NCBI RefSeq assembly: GCF_013364155.1
Contig: NZ_CP054916.1
Span: 2,045,001 to 2,109,000, forward strand
Origin: Streptomyces sp. NA02950
GTDB lineage: Bacteria; Actinomycetota; Actinomycetes; Streptomycetales; Streptomycetaceae
Direction of reading: 5' to 3'
DNA length: 64,000 nucleotides
The translations under genes and the position numbers were made by a program. Positions 61,620 to 64,000 of this stretch are shown here, one piece after another. Positions within the stretch are counted from its first letter, which is position 1, and every line of letters begins with the position of its first letter. The notes under the pieces are model-generated. The model made no database searches. It was not told where the DNA came from and saw only the letters and a program-made list of their open reading frames with translations.

Positions 61620-63092
61620 TCAGGAGCGCTGGGCCGCCACCAGCTCGATGGCCTCCTCCTTGGTGGCGACGGCGGGCGGGGAGCCCTCCAGGGGCTTGCG
61701 GGCGGTCTCCTTCATCGCGACGGTGGCGATGATGCCGACGAGGGCCGCGGCCATCGTGTAGTACGCGGGCATCAGATCGTCGCCGGTACCGCTGACCAGG
61801 CCCTCGATCGCCAGCGGCGTGGTGCCGCCGAAGAGCGAGACGGAGATGTTGAACGCGATGGACAGCGAGCCGTAGCGCACATCGGTCGGGAACAGCGCGG
61901 GCAGCGACGCCGACATGACGCTGACGTACGGCAGCAGGCACAGCCCCAGCAGGAGCAGCCCGGCGAACACCGCGGCGGGGCTGCCCTGCTTGATGAGCAG
62001 GAAGCTGGGCACGGCGAGGACGAGGAAGCCGGCCGAAGCGCTCATCAGCAGCGGTTTGCGGCCTATGCGGTCGGAGAGGCGGCCGACGAAGGTGATGGCC
62101 GCCATCAGGACCAGCATCACCACGATGATGGACACCAGGGCGCTGGTGCCGCTGTAGCCGAGGGTGTCCGACAGATACGTCGGCATGTAGGACAGCAGCA
62201 TGTAGTCGGTGATGTTGTACGCGGCCACCAGCGCGATGCACAGCACCATCACCGGCCACTGGGTCCGGAACACCTGCCAGAACGGCCGGGTGTTGCGCTC
62301 CTCGGCCGCGGTGGCGCCGTTGTCCTCCAGCTTCCGGAAGGCGGGCGTCTCGTCCAGCTTCAGCCGCAGATACAGGCCGATCAGCCCGACGGGGGCGGCG
62401 GCCAGGAACGGAACGCGCCAGCCCCAGGACTGCATCGCGGAGTCGGAGAGCGCCACGGTCAGCACCGTGACCATTCCGGCGGCGGCGGTGTAGCCGATGA
62501 GGGTGCCGAACTCCAGGAAACTGCCGAAGAATCCACGGCGTTTGTCGGGCGAGTACTCGGCGATGAAGGTGGATGCCCCGCCGTATTCACCGCCCGTGGA
62601 GAAGCCCTGGAGCATCCGGAAGAGGATGAGCAGCGCGGGCGCCCCGAAGCCGATGGTGGCGTATCCGGGGATGAGGCCGATGGCGAGCGTACTGGACGCC
62701 ATCATGATCATGGTGACGGACAGGACTTTCTTCCGCCCGATACGGTCGCCGAGCGGTCCGAAGTACAGCCCGCCGAGCGGCCGTACAAGAAACGCGACGG
62801 CGAATGTCGCAAGCGAGGAGAGAACCTGGGCCGTGTCATTTCCGGACGGAAAGAAGACCTTGCCGATGGTGACCGCAAGATAGCTGTAGATCCCGAAGTC
62901 GAACCATTCCATGGCGTTTCCCAGCGCCGCCGCCTTCACGGCCTTCCGAACCGCTCTCTCCTCCGTCACCGTGATATCGCTGCGGCGCAGCGGCGGGTTC
63001 TTGCGGCGCTTGACGGCCCGCATCAGCCGAGGGTGACGGGGGGCGGAAGCGGCGGCCGGGGCAGGGGTTTCGGAATCAGTCGGGATCGGCAC
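61620..63092 (-). CDS. MFS transporter, MHS family, ProP-like (proline/glycine betaine:H+ symporter)
   Basis: 490 residues from GTG 63092 (AAGAG upstream); TTG 63098 is an alternative. Twelve membrane helices; MHS/ProP hallmarks are GNAMEWFDFGIYSYLAVTIG in the first helix, RPLGGLYFGPLGDRIGRKKV near 105, and GFSTGGEYGGASTFIAEYSP near 163. ProP takes up osmoprotectants on hyperosmotic stress, but MHS specificity is hard to read from sequence. The C-terminal coiled coil of E. coli ProP is absent. Confidence 0.87.
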   Translation of the reverse strand: MPIPTDSETPAPAAASAPRHPRLMRAVKRRKNPPLRRSDITVTEERAVRKAVKAAALGNAMEWFDFGIYSYLAVTIGKVFFPSGNDTAQVLSSLATFAVAFLVRPLGGLYFGPLGDRIGRKKVLSVTMIMMASSTLAIGLIPGYATIGFGAPALLILFRMLQGFSTGGEYGGASTFIAEYSPDKRRGFFGSFLEFGTLIGYTAAAGMVTVLTVALSDSAMQSWGWRVPFLAAAPVGLIGLYLRLKLDETPAFRKLEDNGATAAEERNTRPFWQVFRTQWPVMVLCIALVAAYNITDYMLLSYMPTYLSDTLGYSGTSALVSIIVVMLVLMAAITFVGRLSDRIGRKPLLMSASAGFLVLAVPSFLLIKQGSPAAVFAGLLLLGLCLLPYVSVMSASLPALFPTDVRYGSLSIAFNISVSLFGGTTPLAIEGLVSGTGDDLMPAYYTMAAALVGIIATVAMKETARKPLEGSPPAVATKEEAIELVAAQRS

Positions 63093-63131
63093 AGGCAACT
63101 CTTTTCACTGGACGAACGTGTTGCGCTTACC

Positions 63132-63146
63132 CCACGTTCGACGTGG
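63132..63146. promoter_or_regulatory. Inverted repeat CCACGT-TCG-ACGTGG
   Basis: Perfect 6-bp arms between the ProP-like gene and the divergent PEP mutase-like gene. Candidate operator. Confidence 0.35.
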
Positions 63147-63147
63147 T

Positions 63148-63666
63148 ATGCGAGGGCGGCCTGTTGAGGATGCCGGGCGGCTGACCTGCCCTGCCGCGCC
63201 CCGCCTCGAGGCGCGTTCGACCGCCTTGCAAGGGACTCCCGGCATCTTCGAGGCCATGTGCTACGGCAAAGAGCTGCGAGAAGCGATCGGGTCGCCTCGC
63301 ACCACACCACTCATCGGTATCTACGACATGTACTCGGCCTCCATCGCGGCCGAGCACTACAACGAATTAGCTGTCTCGGGATTCGGCTTCGCCGCATCCC
63401 ATTACGGGCTTCCGGACATCGGTTTCATCGCCTGGCCCGACCTGCTGGGATTTGCGGAACGGCTGCGCCTGGCCTTCCCCGAGCACCATCTGCTGGTCGA
63501 CATCGACGACGGATATGTGGACCCCGAAGTCGCCTGCCATGTGGTGCAGCGGCTGGAGCGGGCCGGGGCCTCCGGAGTCATTCTGGAGGACCGGAAGCGT
63601 CCGCGCCGGTGCGGTCACGCGGACGGCAAGCTGGTCCTGCCGCTCGAGGAATACCTCGCCAAGCTC
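63148..63666 (+). pseudogene. Truncated PEP mutase/isocitrate lyase superfamily gene
   Basis: From ATG 63148 (or 63256) the frame gives a good PEP-mutase/ICL-fold N-terminal two-thirds: PLIGIYDMYSASIAAEHYNE, LAVSGFGFAASHYGLPDIGF, the metal-binding VDIDDGYVD and LEDRKRPRRCGHADGK, then PLEEYLAKL. After Leu at 63666 the similarity stops; the expected VVARTDA segment is missing although the frame stays open to the window end. The following DNA reads as another gene on the other strand. It contains a TTA codon at 63367. Probably inactivated by a rearrangement, or an assembly join. Confidence 0.7.
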
Positions 63667-63884
63667 TCCTCGACCCGTACGGCCGCGTACCGATCGCCGC
63701 CGATCTGGGCCTCCTCCTCGGCCGAGATGTACACCGAAGCGCTCCGCAGCGGTCCGATCCGGGCGGGCAGCGGCCGCAGCAACACCTCCTGCGCCGCCAC
63801 CGCCACCGATCGCACCTGCCGCGGCCGCCGCCGGTGGCGTGGCTCCGACCGCGCCCGGAGACACCGGGCCGCGAGGAGGAACAC
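63667..63884 (-). pseudogene. Fragment of a PP2C/SpoIIE-type phosphatase (RsbU-like)
   Basis: Read on the minus strand from GTG 63884, the segment VFLLAARCLRARSEP is followed by QVRSVAVAAQEVLLRPLPAR then IGPLRSASVYISAEEEAQIG and GDRYAAVRVE, the characteristic lead-in to a SpoIIE phosphatase domain (normally IGGDLYA). The catalytic domain that should follow (GDVRGKG) is absent: the sequence turns into the antisense of the PEP mutase-like gene. A TGA at 63921-63923 closes the upstream frame, whose tail (ATVAAASAPEAGVVPADPAG) enters from the window edge and is unidentified. Confidence 0.6.
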
Positions 63885-64000
63885 CCACCCCGCCTGCCGG
63901 ACCGCCCGGACTCCGCCCGGTCAGCCGGCCGGGTCGGCGGGCACCACTCCGGCCTCCGGGGCCGACGCGGCCGCCACCGTGGCCGTGGTCACCCCGGCGG

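Noticed and set aside
63367..63888. 173-codon minus-strand ORF near the window end as a real gene
   Set aside because: It is out of frame with the phosphatase-like fragment and antisense to the PEP mutase-like coding sequence.

Overview
The window is chromosomal DNA of a Streptomyces-type actinomycete. The evidence is very high G+C with strong third-position G/C bias, Streptomyces-typical families (an SsgA-like sporulation protein, an XRE/DUF397/ATPase regulatory set, GPP34, ECF sigma factors, secreted streptogrisin-type protease), many apparently leaderless starts and very rare TTA codons. I count about 55 genes or gene remnants and one tRNA. No phage, CRISPR array, insertion sequence or polyketide/peptide synthase cluster was seen.

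Layout. 1-4.3 kb: a four-gene beta-oxidation operon on the minus strand (CoA racemase/transferase, acyl-CoA dehydrogenase, thiolase, FadB-like enzyme cut by the window edge). 4.9-7.3 kb: a NanT-like sugar-acid transporter overlapping an N-acetylneuraminate-lyase/DHDPS-family aldolase. 7.5-20.9 kb: housekeeping and regulatory genes (endonuclease V, Asp-box secreted protein, ferredoxin/CDGSH protein, a sigma/anti-sigma fusion, SsgD-like protein, GPP34, a membrane-anchored XRE protein, a giant helical-repeat protein, DUF1266). 21.2-25.9 kb: choline/betaine-type operon (aldehyde dehydrogenase, APC permease, GMC oxidoreductase). 26.0-31.9 kb: a five-gene organosulfur operon (SfnG, DszC-like monooxygenase, FMN reductase, SfnB, SsuD) headed by a short leader peptide with three consecutive Cys codons, which fits cysteine-responsive attenuation. 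32-34.4 kb: small hypothetical genes and an XRE-DUF397 pair divergent from an RsbW-like ATPase. 34.5-38 kb: TetR regulator convergent with an SDR, then a membrane Ser/Thr kinase carrying a TTA codon. 38.2-46.2 kb: MHS transporter, a truncated N-6 DNA methylase-like relic, tRNA-Leu(GAG), aldehyde dehydrogenase, FdhD, and MarR divergent from a frameshifted quinone reductase. 46.4-54.6 kb: secreted sialidase, methyltransferase, acyl-CoA ligase, aldo/keto reductase, streptogrisin-like protease. 54.6-60.3 kb: methyltransferase, SigK-RskA-photolyase, cyclopropane-fatty-acid synthase, pterin dehydratase. 60.3-64 kb: XRE/SnoaL pair, ProP-type transporter, then a broken PEP-mutase-like gene abutting an opposite-strand phosphatase fragment.

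Most notable system: the SigK operon (sigK-rskA-phr) and the convergent cfa gene each have the same upstream element, CAATCC, exactly 16 nt, CGAAT. This suggests one ECF regulon controlling photolyase and cyclopropane lipid synthesis, parallel in content to the singlet-oxygen sigmaE-ChrR regulon of Rhodobacter. Second, the aldolase/NanT operon and the sialidase, 39 kb apart, carry similar 15-bp palindromes (RGACRTGGGAYGTCY), hinting at common control of sialic acid release and uptake. Third, the Cys-leader organosulfur operon. Two apparent single-base frameshifts (near 14.6 kb and at 45497) and a chimeric junction near 63.665 kb may be real decay or assembly errors.
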